A stretch of 64,000 bases of DNA from Stomoxys calcitrans (GCF_963082655.1 NC_081553.1:193505373-193569372); one strand, 5' to 3'; numbered from the stretch's first letter, positions 36,299 to 48,241 are shown. Made by a program: numbers and translations. The notes: generated by a model from the sequence alone, not told the origin.

Positions 36299-38553
36299 TA
36301 TAGAAACTTTGTCTGACCGACAAATTTTCTATAGAAACTTTGTCTGACCGACAAATTTTCTATAGAAACTTTGTCTGACCGACAAATTTTCTATAGAAAC
36401 TTTGTCTGACCGACAAATTTTCTATAGAAAACTTTGTCTGACCGACAAATTTTCTATAGAAAACTTTGTCTGACCGACAAATTTTCTATAGAAAACTTTG
36501 TCTGACCGACAAATTTTCTATAGAAAACTTTGTCTGACCGACAAATTTTCTATAGAAAACTTTGTCTGACCGACAAATTTTCTATAGAAAACTTTGTCTG
36601 ACCGACAAATTTTCTATAGAAAACTTTGTCTGACCGACAAATTTTCTATAGAAAACTTTGTCTGACCGACAAATTTTCTATAGAAAACTTTGTCTGACCG
36701 ACAAATTTTCTATAGAAAACTTTGTCTGACCGACAAATTTTCTATAGAAAACTTTGTCTGACCGACAAATTTTCTATAGAAAACTTTGTCTGACCGACAA
36801 ATTTTCTATAGAAAACTTTGTCTGACCGACAAATTTTCTATAGAAAACTTTGTCTGACCGACAAATTTTCTATAGAAAACTTTGTCTGACCGACAAATTT
36901 TCCATAGAAAACTTTGTCTGACCGACAAATTTTCTATAGAAAACTTTGTCTGACCGACAAATTTTCTATAGAAAACTTTGTCTGACCGACAAATTTTCTA
37001 TAGAAAACTTTGTCTGACCGACAAATTTTCTATAGAAAACTTTGTCTGACCGACAAATTTTCTATAGAAAACTTTGTCTGACCGACAAATTTTCTATAGA
37101 AAACTTTGTCTGACCGACAAATTTTCTATAGAAAACTTTGTCTGACCGACAAATTTTCTATAGAAAACTTTGTCTGACCGACAAATTTTCTATAGAAAAC
37201 TTTGTCTGACCGACAAATTTTCTATAGAAAACTTTGTCTGACCGACAAATTTTCTATAGAAAACTTTGTCTGACCGACAAATTTTCTATAGAAAACTTTG
37301 TCTGACCGACAAATTTTCTATAGAAAACTTTGTCTGACCGACAAATTTTCTATAGAAAACTTTGTCTGACCGACAAATTTTCTATAGAAAACTTTGTCTG
37401 ACCGACAAATTTTCTATAGAAAACTTTGTCTGACCGACAAATTTTCTATAGAAAACTTTGTCTGACCGACAAATTTTCTATAGAAAACTTTGTCTGACCG
37501 ACAAATTTTCTATAGAAAACTTTGTCTGACCGACAAATTTTCTATAGAAAACTTTGTCTGACCGACAAATTTTCTATAGAAAACTTTGTCTGACCGACAA
37601 ATTTTCTATAGAAACTTAGTCTGACCGACAAATTTTCTATAGAAACTTAGTCTGACCGACAAATTTTCTATAGAAACTTTGTCTGATCGACAAATTTTCT
37701 ATAGAAACTTTGTCTGACCGACAAATTTTCTATAGAAACTTTGTCTGACCGACAAATTTTCTATAGAAACTTTGTCTGACCGACAAATTTTCTATAGAAA
37801 CTTTGTCTGACCGACAAATTTTCTATAGAAACTTTGTCTGACCGACAAATTTTCTATAGAAACTTTGTCTGACCGACAAATTTTCTATAGAAACTTTGTC
37901 TGACCGACAAATTTTCTATATAAACTTTGTCTGACCGACAAATTTTCTATAGAAACTTTGTCTGACCGACAAATTTTCTATAGAAACTTTGTCTGACCGA
38001 CAAATTTTCTATAGAAACTTTGTCTGACCGACAAATTTTCTATAGAAACTTTGTCTGACCGACAAATTTTCTATAGAAACTTTGTCTGACCGACAAATTT
38101 TCTATAGAAACTTTGTCTGACCGACAAATTTTCTATAGAAACTTTGTCTGACCGACAAATTTTCTATAGAAACTTTGTCTGACCGACAAATTTTCTATAG
38201 AAACTTTGTCTGACCGACAAATTTTCTATAGAAACTTTGTCTGACCGACAAATTTTCTATAGAAACTTTGTCTGACCGACAAATTTTCTATAGAAACTTT
38301 GTCTGACCGACAAATTTTCTATAGAAACTTTGTCTGACCGACAAATTTTCTATAGAAACTTTGTCTGACCGACAAATTTTCTATAGAAACTTTGTCTGAC
38401 CGACAAATTTTCTATAGAAACTTTGTCTGACCGACAAATTTTCTATAGAAACTTTGTCTGACCGACAAATTTTCTATAGAAACTTTGTCTGACCGACAAA
38501 TTTTCTATAGAAACTTTGTCTGACCGACAAATTTTTTGTCTGACCGTTAAATT
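36299..38553 (-). repeat. Satellite array S8: ~71 units with symmetric centre CTATAG, 31/32-bp
   Basis: The unit differs from other S arrays: centre CTATAG and spacer TGACC, so the 26-bp inverted repeat pairs at 12 of 13 positions. About 37 contiguous units (36421-37597) carry one extra A and are 32 bp; they are flanked on both sides by 31-bp units. The array is extremely homogeneous. Confidence 0.97.
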
Positions 38554-39490
38554 GTGTCAGTTTGCGGTTTCTCTATCGTTTGATCAGTCAATTACGCTTG
38601 GTTTGCTCGGGTCATTAGCGTTGTTACCACATTACCATTTTATTTTTTTTTTTTTTGTAACGATATTAGCTTGGAATAAGAATATCACATAAATATTACC
38701 AATTATTATAATTATTTTTTTTTTTTTGTTTCAATTTACTCAGTAAATGCTTTAAATTTTCGTCATTTGTTTACATAATGCGTTCTCTACAATTTGATTG
38801 TTGCAAAGAAAGATCAGTTCTGAGGGAATAAATTGTCCCCTAGAGAAACAGAGGGAGAGAAATGTAATATTCAATATATCTTCCCAATGTTTTTTTTTAT
38901 TTTTTGCTCCCACTCTTTTTATTTCTTATGTTTGTTATTGTTGTTTTGTCTTTTCCTTATGTTACATTTTGCTCTATTAGTTGCCAGATAGAATTGAGAA
39001 GACCTGCGTTCTATTGCCAATTTATTTGTAAATTGTTAGTGGTGTAATGGGACATACGTCATACATACATGGACCACACAGTGTTCTTTTAGTATTAAAA
39101 TAAGTAAAAAAAGGATAAATTGGCCATTGAATCTCAATATTTTTAATAGAAATAGAGGAAAACTACTCTACTGTATGGGCCATGCCCATGGTTAAAGAAA
39201 GGCGGTGGTCTAATATTCTCTTTCAGCATTGTCATAATATGAGCTACGATTGTTACGGCATTGTAATTTGTATTTGAAAACAAAAGAAATTGCTTATTTT
39301 GCACTGTGTGTTTGTTATTTCTTTAGTCAATTTTCACTCGCAAAGCGAATGCAAAACATGAAACACATAAGCGTTTTGTTCAGTAAACTAATAATTGAAT
39401 TTTTACAGTAATGAGCAAATCAATAGCACATGGTAGAAATATCATTCTGCGAAACAACGCTTTTCCAAAAAAAAACGAAAAATAAAACAA
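38554..39490. other. Satellite-free spacer, no gene seen
   Basis: AT-rich with poly(T) tracts at ~38640 and ~38720. No exon-like frame. It is probably intronic. Confidence 0.5.
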
Positions 39491-42400
39491 CAATTTCCCA
39501 AAGAAAAGGGTAATAAAACAAAACTATTCCAACAGGAAGCGTATTAAAACAGAACAGAACTTTGCAAAAATCAAGTTTTAGAAATACCCTTCCCCAAGGT
39601 AAAAGGAAATAAAAGTACCCTTCCCCAAGGGAAAGGGCAATAAAAGCAATTTTTCCCAAGGGAAAGGGTAATAAAAGTACCCTTCCCCAAGGGAAAGGGT
39701 AATAAAAGTACCCTTCCCCAAGGGAAAGAGAAAGTACCCTTCCCCAAGAAAAGAATAATGAGAGTAATATTTCCCAAGGGAAAGGGAAATAAAAGTAGCC
39801 TTCCCCAAGGGAAAGGGAAATAAAGTACCTTGCCCCAAGGGAAAAGGAAATTAAAAATATCCTTCCCCAGAGGAAAAAGTAATCAAAATACCCTTTTTAA
39901 GAGGAAAAAGTAATAAAACTTCCCTTTGTAAAAGAAAAGAGTAGTAAAACTACCCTCTCCCAAAGGAAAAGGTAATAAAACTAACCTTTCTCAGGGGAAG
40001 AGGTAATAAAACTACCCTTTTCTAGAGGAAAGGTAATCAAACTACCCTTTCTAAGAGGAAAGAGTAATAAAACCATCTCTTCTCAGAGGAAAGTATAATA
40101 AAACTACCTTTTCCCAGCGGTAAGAGTAATAAAACTACCCTTTCCCAGAGGAAAGAGTTATAAAACTGCCCTTTCCTATAGGAAAAGGTAATAAAACTAC
40201 CCTCTTCCAGAGAAAAAGTTTACAAAACAACCCTTTACAAGAGGTAAGAGTAATAAAATTACCCCTTGCCAGAGGGAAGGGTCATTCAACTACCCTTTAC
40301 CAGAAGAAATGGTAATAAAAGTACCCTTTCCCAGAGGAAAGGCATATTAAGCCATCCTTTCCCGAGGAAAGGGCTATTGAGCTACCTTTTCCAAGAGGAA
40401 AGCGAAAAAAACTACCCTTTCCCAGAGAAATGGGCACTAAAACTATCCTTTCACAGAGGAAAGGGCAATAAAAATACCCTTTCCGAGAAGAAAGGGTAAT
40501 AAAACTACCCTCTTCATGAGCATAAGGGAATATTGCTGCCCTTTCACAAAACAAGGGCAACATTGATACACTTTAGCAGAGAAAAGGGAAATATTGCTTC
40601 CCCTTCCCATAGAAAATGGTTATAAACTATCCTTTCCCAGAAGAAAGGGTAATAAATTTAACCTTTCCAAGAGGAAAGGTGACGAAACTACCCTTGGTCA
40701 AAAGAAAAGGTAATGAAACAACCTGTTCTCAGACGAATGGTTAATAAAGTTACCTTTTCCCAGAAGAAATGTTAAAAAAGCAACCCTTTCCCAGAGGAAA
40801 GGGTAATAACACTACCCTTTAAGTTGGGAAATTGTAATCACACTACCCTTTAAAAAGGGGAAATCGTAATAACACTATCCATTTCCTTGGGAATGATAAT
40901 TAAATTGTCGTTAAATTGTAATAAAGCTACCCTTCGCCAAGGCAAAGGGTAATAAAGCTACCCTTCACCAAGGCAAAGGGTAATGAAAGTACCCTTCCCC
41001 TAGGAAAAGTGTAATAAAAGTACTCTTCCCCAAAGTAAAAGTGTAAAAAAGTACCCTTCCCCAAGGGAAAGGGTAATAAAAATAGCCTCTCCTATATGGA
41101 AAGCTAATAAAACTACCATTTCCTACATGAAAGGGTACTTTAACAACCCTTTCCCAGAAGAAAGAGTTAGTAAAATTACCCTTCCCAAAGGAAAGTGCAG
41201 TAAAGCCCAAGGGAAAGTGTAGTAAAACCACCCTTCCCAAAAAAAAGTGTAATAAAACTACCCCTTCCCAAGGGAATGCGTATTACAAATACCTTTTCCC
41301 AAAGGAAAGTGTGGTAAAAGTACCCTTTCCAAAGGGAAAGTATAGTAAAACTACCCTTTTTCAAGGGAAGGTGTAGTAAATTTACCCTTTTCCAAGGGAA
41401 AGTGTTGTAATTTTCCACTTTTCCAAGGGAGAGTATTGTAAAACTACCCTTCCCCAAGGGAAATGGTACTTAAACTACACTTCCCCAGAGGAAAGTGTGG
41501 TAAAACTTCCCTTCCCTAAGAGAAAGTGTAGTAATTTTCTACTTTTCCAAGGGAAAATGTAGTTTTACCACCCTTCCCCAACGGAAAGTTTAGTAAAACT
41601 ACTCTTCCTCAAGGAAAAGCGTAGTAAAACTACCCTTCCCCAGGGGAAAGAGTAGTAAAACTAGCCTTCCCCAAAGGTAATGTAGTAAAGGTACTCTTCC
41701 CCGATGGAAAGTGTAGTAAACTCTCTTCCCCAAGGGAAGGTGTAGAAAACTACCCTTACCTTTCCAGGGAAAGTGTAGTAAATTTACCCTTTTCCAAGGG
41801 AAAGTGTACTAAAACTACCTTTTTCCAAGGGAAAGTGTAGTAAATCTAAAGGGAAAGTGTAGCAAAATTTCCCTTCCCCAAGAAAAAGTGTAGTAAAACT
41901 ACCCTTCCTCGAAGAAAAGTGTAGTAGAACTATCCTTCCCCAAGGGAAAGTGTAGTAAAACTACCTTTCTCCAAGGGAAAGTGTAGGATATTCAACCTTT
42001 TCAAGGAAAATTGTAGTAAATTTACCCTTTTTCTTAGGAAAGTGTAGTAAAACTACCCTTCCTTAAGGAAAAGTGTAATAAATTTGCCCTCTTCCAAGGG
42101 AAAGTGTAGTATAAGTACCCTTTCCAAAAGGAAAGTTTTTTAAAACTGTCCTTTCCAAGGAAAAGTGTAGTAAAACTACCCTTTGCCAGGGGAAAGTGTA
42201 GTAAAACCACCCTTTCCCAAGGGAATGCGTATGAAAACTACCCTTTCCCAAGGGAAAGTATAGTAAAACTACCCTTTGCCAGGGGAAAGTGTAGTAAAAC
42301 CACCCTTCTCCAAGGGAAAGTGTAGTAAAACTACCTTTCTCCAAGGGAAATTGTAGGATATTCAACCTTTTCAAGGAAAATTGTAGTAAATTTACCCTTG

Positions 42401-43671
42401 TCCAAGGGAAAGTGTAGTAAATCTACCCTTTTACATAGAAAAGTGTGGTAAAACTACCCTTCCTCAAGGAAAAGGGTAATAAATTTGCCCTCTTTCAAGA
42501 GAAAGTATAGTAAAACTACCCTTCCCCAAGGAAAAGTGTAGTAAAACTACCCTTCTTCAAGGAAAAGTGTAGTAAAACTACCCTTCTCCAAGAGAAAGTG
42601 TAGTAAAACTAATCTTTCCTAATGGAAAGTGTAGTAAAACTAGGCTTCCTCAAGCGAAAGTGTAGTAAAACTACCCTTCCCCAAGGGTAGGAGTAGCAAA
42701 ACTATCCCTCCTCAAGGGAAAGAACTACCCTTCCCCAAGGGAAAGCGTACTAAACCTAGCCTTCCCCAAGGGAAAGCATAGTAAAACTACCCATCTTCAA
42801 GGGAAAGTGTAGAATTGTTACCCTTTTCCAAGGGAAGCTGTAGTAAATTAAGCCTTTTCCAAGGGAAAGTGTATTAAGCCTAACTTAACCGAAGGGAAAG
42901 TGTAGCAAAACTACCCTTCCCCAAGGGTAAGTGTAGTAAGACTACCCTTCCTCAAGAGAAAGTGTAGTAAAACTACCCTTCCCCAAGGAAAAGTGTAGGT
43001 AAACTACCCTTCTCCAAGAGTAAGTGTAGTAAAACTACTTTTCCCTAAGGGAAAGTGAAATAAAACTACTTTTCCCCAAGGGAAAGTGAAATAAAACTAC
43101 ACTCCCCTAAGGGAAAGTGTAGTAAATTTACCCATTTTCAAGGGAAAGTGTTGTAGAACTACCCTTCCCAAAGGAAGTGTGGTAAAATTTCCCTTCCCCA
43201 AGCGAAAGTGTAGTAAAACTACCCTTTCCCAAGGGAAAGTATTGTAAAACGACCCTTACCCAAGGTAAAATGTAGTATAACTACCCTTCCCCAAGGGAAA
43301 GTGTGGTTAAACTACCCCTCCGCAAGGGAAAGTGTAGTAAAACTACCCTTCCTCAAGGGAAAGTAAAACTACTTTTCCATAAGGGAAAGTGTAGTAAAAC
43401 TACCCTTCCCCAAGGGAAGGGGTAGTAAAACTACTTATCCCCAAGGGAATGTGTGGTTAAACTACCCTTCCCCAAGGGAAAGTATAGTGAAACTACCCTT
43501 TTCCAAGGAAAACTTTATTAGAACTATCCTTCCCCAAGGGAAAATGTAGTAAAACTACATTTCACCAAGGGAAACTGTAGTAAATTTACCCTTTTCCAAG
43601 GCAAGGTGTTGTAAAGGTACCCTTCCCCTAGCGAAAAGTTAATAAAGCTACCCTTCTTTAAGGCAACGGGT
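39491..43671 (+). repeat. Satellite array P2: long diverged array of the 31-bp P unit
   Basis: About 4.2 kb of hairpin units (CCCTT.CCCAAGGGAAAG, spacer TAGTAAAACTA or AATAAAACT). Units are heterogeneous with many single-base changes, implying an old array. The segment 40341-41505 was duplicated into P1 (offset about 8554 bp). All open frames inside arise from the repeat. Confidence 0.93.
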
Positions 43672-44724
43672 TGATATCATAACGCAATTGTGCTATAATT
43701 TTGCCCACATTTGTTTTATACAATTTCCCTGTAAATGTCTATTATTTATTTAGTTTGCCAGTGTATTTGTGAGCATTCGTTTCCCAGATGATCATCAAAA
43801 ACAAAATTCGATTCAAAACAAATCTCACCGCAAAATTTCACTTACAAAAAATAAAAATAAAAAAATAAACAGAAATGCAAAGCGAGTATCGTTAGCAAAT
43901 ATCGCATAAAATCTCGCCAAATACATTCAGTTGCAAATGTTCTAATTAATGGTTAACATGAAACGGTGAAAAACGGTTAGCCAAGAGAAAAGAAACAAAA
44001 ATAATTGAAGTGAAAATAAAAGAAACAAAATTCAATTCAAATTGTTCATGCAACTTAACCAAAAATAATCAAAACAAAATGTATGAAGAGAAAATATAAA
44101 AATTTGAAACTTTAATATACCCAGAGTGATGAAAAGTGATTCAAAATAAGCCATGTGGTGAAAATTCAGCCACAAAACAAAAGAAAAGAAGTGTTGAAAC
44201 AAAAGAATCTCTAAAATATTTAAACAAATAAATAAAGGAATATATATATAATTTAATTGTTATTTTGTTATTATCTCAATTGCCATAATAAAGTTTGAGC
44301 AATGCAAGATATGCGAGAATCTAATAAAGAATAGATAAAAATATTGAAAAATCATTTCAAAGTGCTGTGCTTGAGAAATTCCCTTTTGAAAAAGAATTGA
44401 TTATAAAATAAACCCCAACGATTGAATATATTACGACACAGAGTGTGAAAATTGCTTGATATAATAGGCTAAATAATCTTATCGTTCGGCTGCTACAGCA
44501 AATATAAAAAAAAAAATCTTTATATCTAAGTTAGATTAATAATGAACATAAAAGTGAACATGTGGATAAATGAGGGCACTGGCTAATAGTAACTGACCAA
44601 GTCTATTGTGAAAAGTTCGGTAAATCACAAAGCAACAATAAATGGGCTCTAAAAAGTAAATCTTATCTAGAATAAAAATTAGATTAAGGTTACATTTTCT
44701 GTAAACGGAAGCCTTAGGTATATA
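43672..44724 (+). other. A-rich stretch, possible 5' leader; no coding seen
   Basis: From ~43790 to 44470 the plus strand is strongly A-rich with CAAAA/AAAAC phrases, the style of long dipteran 5' untranslated leaders, with a TCAGTTG initiator-like motif near 43928. No downstream start codon with coding character is visible before the MITE at 44725. Confidence 0.25.
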
Positions 44725-44959
44725 TTGGGATGCCCAAAAAGTAATTGCGGATTTTTTAAAAGAAAGTAAATGCATTTTTAATAAAACTTAGAATGAACTT
44801 TAATCAAATATACTTTTTTACACTTTTTTTCTAAAGCAAGCTAAAAGTAACAGCTGATAACTAACAGAAGAAAGAATGCAATTACAGAGTCACAAGCTGT
44901 GAAAAAATTTGTCAACGCCGACTATATGAAAAATCCGCAATTACTTTTTGGGCAACCCA
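44725..44959. mobile_element. Mariner-type MITE, copy 3 (inverted relative to copies 1 and 2)
   Basis: It has the same inverted termini and interior as 216-449 but reversed. TA flanks are at 44723-44724 and 44960-44961. The right terminus is one base short (CCCA). Confidence 0.85.
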
Positions 44960-44986
44960 TAACTTGCTACTAGTGTTTGCACTTAT

Positions 44987-45379
44987 TTACCTTAACAAAA
45001 CGATGAAAATAGGCAGCGGATGCCATGTACCGAAGCCTGTAATCGGTTTCTGTGCTCTAAATCCTAAAAGTAACCTCGAAGAGATAGATGCCTGAAATTC
45101 GGTGCTGCTCACAAAATCCTTAATCGTTTTCCATACCATGTCCCTGGGCTGGTTCGAGCCTGGTACGGTATCCGCACTCATGTGTCGAAGACTATTATCT
45201 GCGAAAACCGGGCATTGACATAGGATATGTTTCAAAGTCTTCTCATCTTCCCTACAGGCCCTACACTCGCTATCACTTGCCGCACCTATTCTGCATAAGT
45301 GCGCCTGTGGTCCTAGGTAACCCGTAATTATATCGAAAGCCATACTTATCTCCTTTCTGCTTTCTCCCTGTCTTCTCAC
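44987..45379 (-). pseudogene. C-terminal fragment of a non-LTR retrotransposon polyprotein
   Basis: The frame (130 residues) contains DIITGYLGPQAHLCRIG followed by a cysteine/histidine cluster (C-x2-C, then H-x3-C: CRACREDEKTLKHILCQC). This is the post-RNase-H tail common in I/Jockey-group elements of flies. A second, partly overlapping copy of the same region lies at 45457-45590 (about 195 bp further), so the fragment is duplicated and broken. No reverse transcriptase is present. Confidence 0.65.
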
Positions 45380-45456
45380 GATCCGAATCCTCCATGGGCC
45401 TTCCTGATGGCAGTATCCCTACTTTCAATGTCAGATGAAGCGGACAGTGATAGAGC

Positions 45457-45655
45457 TACACACGCTATCACTTGTCACGCCTATTCTGCATAAGTACGCC
45501 TGTGGTCCTAGGTAACCCGTAATTATACCGAAAGCCATACTTACCTCCTTTCTGCTTTCTCCCTGTCATCTCAGGACCCGCATCCCCCAAGGAATCCGGA
45601 ATCAACACCATCACTCTCCGCTGAACCCGAAAATTACGATCGCGTTGCTTCAAAT
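45457..45655 (-). pseudogene. Second copy of the non-LTR C-terminal fragment
   Basis: The sequence repeats 45262-45375 with ~10% differences ('cctattctgcataag', 'ggtcctaggtaacccgtaat'), in the same orientation, and then continues upstream with further element-like sequence. Confidence 0.5.
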
Positions 45656-45659
45656 ACGT

Positions 45660-45890
45660 TTAAAAGATCGCCGCAAGTAGCGAATCTTGGATCTAAGAGT
45701 ATTTGTGCTACCGTGTGGGTCTTCGAAGTCGTGCCAAATCCAACGAAAGTTATTCCTGTAAGAAGCACTTCGAAGTAAATGGTCACCTGTTTCTTCGGCA
45801 AAACTGCTCATGAGGCGACTGTTACGTTTGAGCATCATAAGACCGTCAAGTCTTAGTGCATCACAATTTGATTGCCTGAAGTCTTGGGAG
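45660..45890. other. Unassigned sequence between transposon fragments
   Basis: A minus-strand frame runs through here (including DGLMMLKRNSRLMSSFAEE and SYRNNFRWIWHDFEDPHG) without motifs I recognise. It may be part of another decayed element. Confidence 0.3.
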
Positions 45891-45914
45891 AAATTCGAAA
45901 AACGAACAAGAGAA

Positions 45915-46240
45915 GACGAGTCATTGTTCTTCATGACAATGCAAGCTCTCACACATAGGCTCAAACCATCGCCTTTTAGACCGATTAAAACATTAAATGG
46001 ATGGATCATCTGCAGACATCTGATTTCTTTTTATTCCCGCACATTAAGATAAAAATGGGTGGCCAATGGTTTTCATCGCCAGAAAATGCTGTTGAAGCGT
46101 TCAATGAACATGTTACGGATGTGTCTCAATCGGACGGAAAAAAGTGCTTTAACATTTGGCTGAGCGCATGCAAAAGTGCGTAAATCATCCTGGAGGATAG
46201 TTTGAAAAACAATAAAACCGTTTTTGATGATAAAAATTTG
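45915..46240 (+). pseudogene. Mariner transposase C-terminal relic
   Basis: In one frame VIVLHDNASSHT (second catalytic Asp region) is read at ~45920, followed by a stop. In another frame the third-Asp region is read (SDFFLFPHIK, then a GGQWFSSPENAVEAFNEHV segment), ending at a stop near 46183. Frameshift and shortened spacing show a dead copy. It lies between two pieces of the non-LTR fragment. Confidence 0.6.
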
Positions 46241-46344
46241 CATTTTTATTATAAGGCCAGAAATTTATATAGCAGCCCTTGTACCACAGGACATTCCCTT
46301 GTACCACTGCATTCTGTGTTCGTCCTGGTCTCCGTCTAGAGAAT

Positions 46345-46570
46345 AGTATTAAGGTCAGGCTGTCGAAAACTTATATCAGTCGATGGGTCCTCAATGAAGA
46401 CCCCCCAAGCCAACTTTATCCTCTAGCTTTGATACATTCGTGTAGCATGAACTTCCAGATGGCCATACCAGAGCTCCGTCAATCCCAGACTGTGCTGCTG
46501 GCAGCAATACCTCCCACCCGACCTCAAGTGTCGTCTCAAGTATCCGTTCCCAAACCTCTTATATTCCATC
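46345..46570 (-). pseudogene. Non-LTR fragment homologous to 49660-49880
   Basis: Phrases 'tcctctagctttgat.catcc.tgta' and 'ccgtcaatcc.agactgtgc' match the region just upstream of the RNase H domain at 49310-49768, in the same orientation. It is broken by stops. Confidence 0.5.
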
Positions 46571-46639
46571 CAGGTTTCCTATCGTCGTCTCGATTATACC
46601 GCATGTCAAGTATGATTTCGACTTATATAGTGATATAGC

Positions 46640-47884
46640 CTCCATATAAACCGATCCTCGGATTTGACTTCTAGATGCATTAATTTTCACCTGATTTCGC
46701 TGAAATTTGGTACAAAGACTTCTGCTCTAGCATTCGTGCCAAGTATGATCCGAATCGGTATCTATACTGATATAGTCACTATTACCCGATTTGACTACTT
46801 GAGACCATAGCAGCCGCAATCAATTCCCGATAAAATTCAAAAACGTATTGAGTTAAAAAAGGCAAATTTTTAGCAGAATCCATGGAGGTGGGTGCCCAAG
46901 ATTCGGCCCATCGAAGGACAGGAAGGCAACACATCGAAATATCCGTCTGTCTGTTAAAATCACGCTACAGTCTTAAAAAAATTTGAGATATTGAGCTGAA
47001 ACTTTGCACAGATACTTTTTTTGTCCATAGGCAGAAGATGGGCTATATCGGACTATATCTTGATATAGACCCCATATAGACCAATCCGTCGATGTAAGGC
47101 CTTAGACCCATAAAAGCAACATTTATTATCCGATTTTGATGAAATTCGGGACAATGAGTTGTGTAAGGCCACTCGACATCCTTCTGCAATTTGGCCCAGA
47201 TCGGTCCACATTTGGATATAGCTGCAATATAGACCGATCTCCCGATTTAAGGTCTTGGGCCCATAAAAGGCGCATTTATAGTCCGGTTTCGCTGAAATTT
47301 GAGAAAGCGAGTTGTGTTAGGGCCTTCGATATCCTTGTTTAATTTGGTTAAGATCGGTACAGATTTGAATATAGATGCCATATGGATCGACCTTTCGATT
47401 TAAGGTTTTGGGCCCATAAAAGACGCATTTATTGTTCGATTTCGCCGAAATTTGAGACAGTGAGTTGTGTTGGGCCCTCCGACAACCCTCTTCAATTTGA
47501 TGCAGATCGGTTCAGATTTGAATATAGCTGCCATATAGACCGATATCTCGATTTAAAGTCTTGGCCCCATAAAAGGCGCATTTATAATCCGATTTCACTG
47601 AAATTTGACTCAGTGACTTATGTTAGGCTTTTCGACATCCGTGTGATATATGTTTCAGGTGGGTCTATATGTGCATAAAGCTACTGAAAAGACCAATTTT
47701 TGTTCACCAAATTCGGACCGTGCCGAAATTGGTCCGAATCGGACCATATTTTAATAAAGCTGCTATGGGAGCATAAATATGCATTTTTCACTGGATTATG
47801 ACGAAAGGTGGTTTACATATATACCCGAGGCGGTGGGTATCCAAAGTTCTCCTAGGCCGCACTTATCGCTTTCTTACTTGTTTT
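46640..47884 (+). mobile_element. Interspersed element with ~150-170-bp units, forward
   Basis: Units share 'cgatttaaggtcttgggccc', 'aaaaggcgcatttat', 'gctgaaatttgag' and 'gagttgtgttagggcc' and correspond to the family at 6552-7877 in opposite orientation. The end 'ggcggtgggtatccaaagt' to 'ctttcttacttgtttt' is the family terminus. Confidence 0.65.
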
Positions 47885-48160
47885 TGAATTCATTTTTTTA
47901 TACATGAATAGACTTGGTCAGCTATATGTAAGTGCTTATTGATAAAAAATAGGAAGATTTAATTTAAAAAAATAATTATTTATATAAATAATAAAATGTT
48001 AGTATATAACAGCTAACAAATTAAATATTTTTTTTTTCATTATAAACAGATTTAAAAAAAATAGTTTAAAATAAAAAACAACAAAAAAAGTGTGGTAATT
48101 TATATAACTTAAAAGATTATTATTAACTATCAAGTATCAAATTGTGACAGTGTTGCCAAC
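47885..48160 (+). other. AT-rich flank and possible 5' leader of the exon at 48161
   Basis: Mostly A/T runs. The last 20 bp (GACAGTGTTGCCAAC before ATG) include TGTTGCCA, the inverse of a TGGCAACA motif that recurs in fly core promoters. No repeat family was recognised. Confidence 0.3.
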
Positions 48161-48241
48161 ATGTTTACCATACCCTTTTATCGGGAAAATGTCTTAACCG
48201 CATCGCTAAGTGATGCATCAGCCTTATCCAAGACTCGTGCC
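48161..48241 (+). CDS. Probable first coding exon (27 residues)
   Basis: ATG at 48161 opens a 27-codon frame starting MFTIPFYRENVL and ending DASALSKTRA, directly followed by a good donor (GCC|GTATGT), phase 0. The codons are much less AT-rich than the ~300 bp on either side, the hallmark of a real exon in this DNA. The product is not recognised. It could be the start of an independent gene or an alternative first exon of the gene whose later exon may lie at 58178-58250, which also starts in phase 0. Nothing in 48242-48530 looks like the next exon. Confidence 0.45.

Noticed and set aside
46279..46638. A 119-codon plus-strand frame.
   Set aside because: It is antisense to a non-LTR fragment homologous to 49660-49880.
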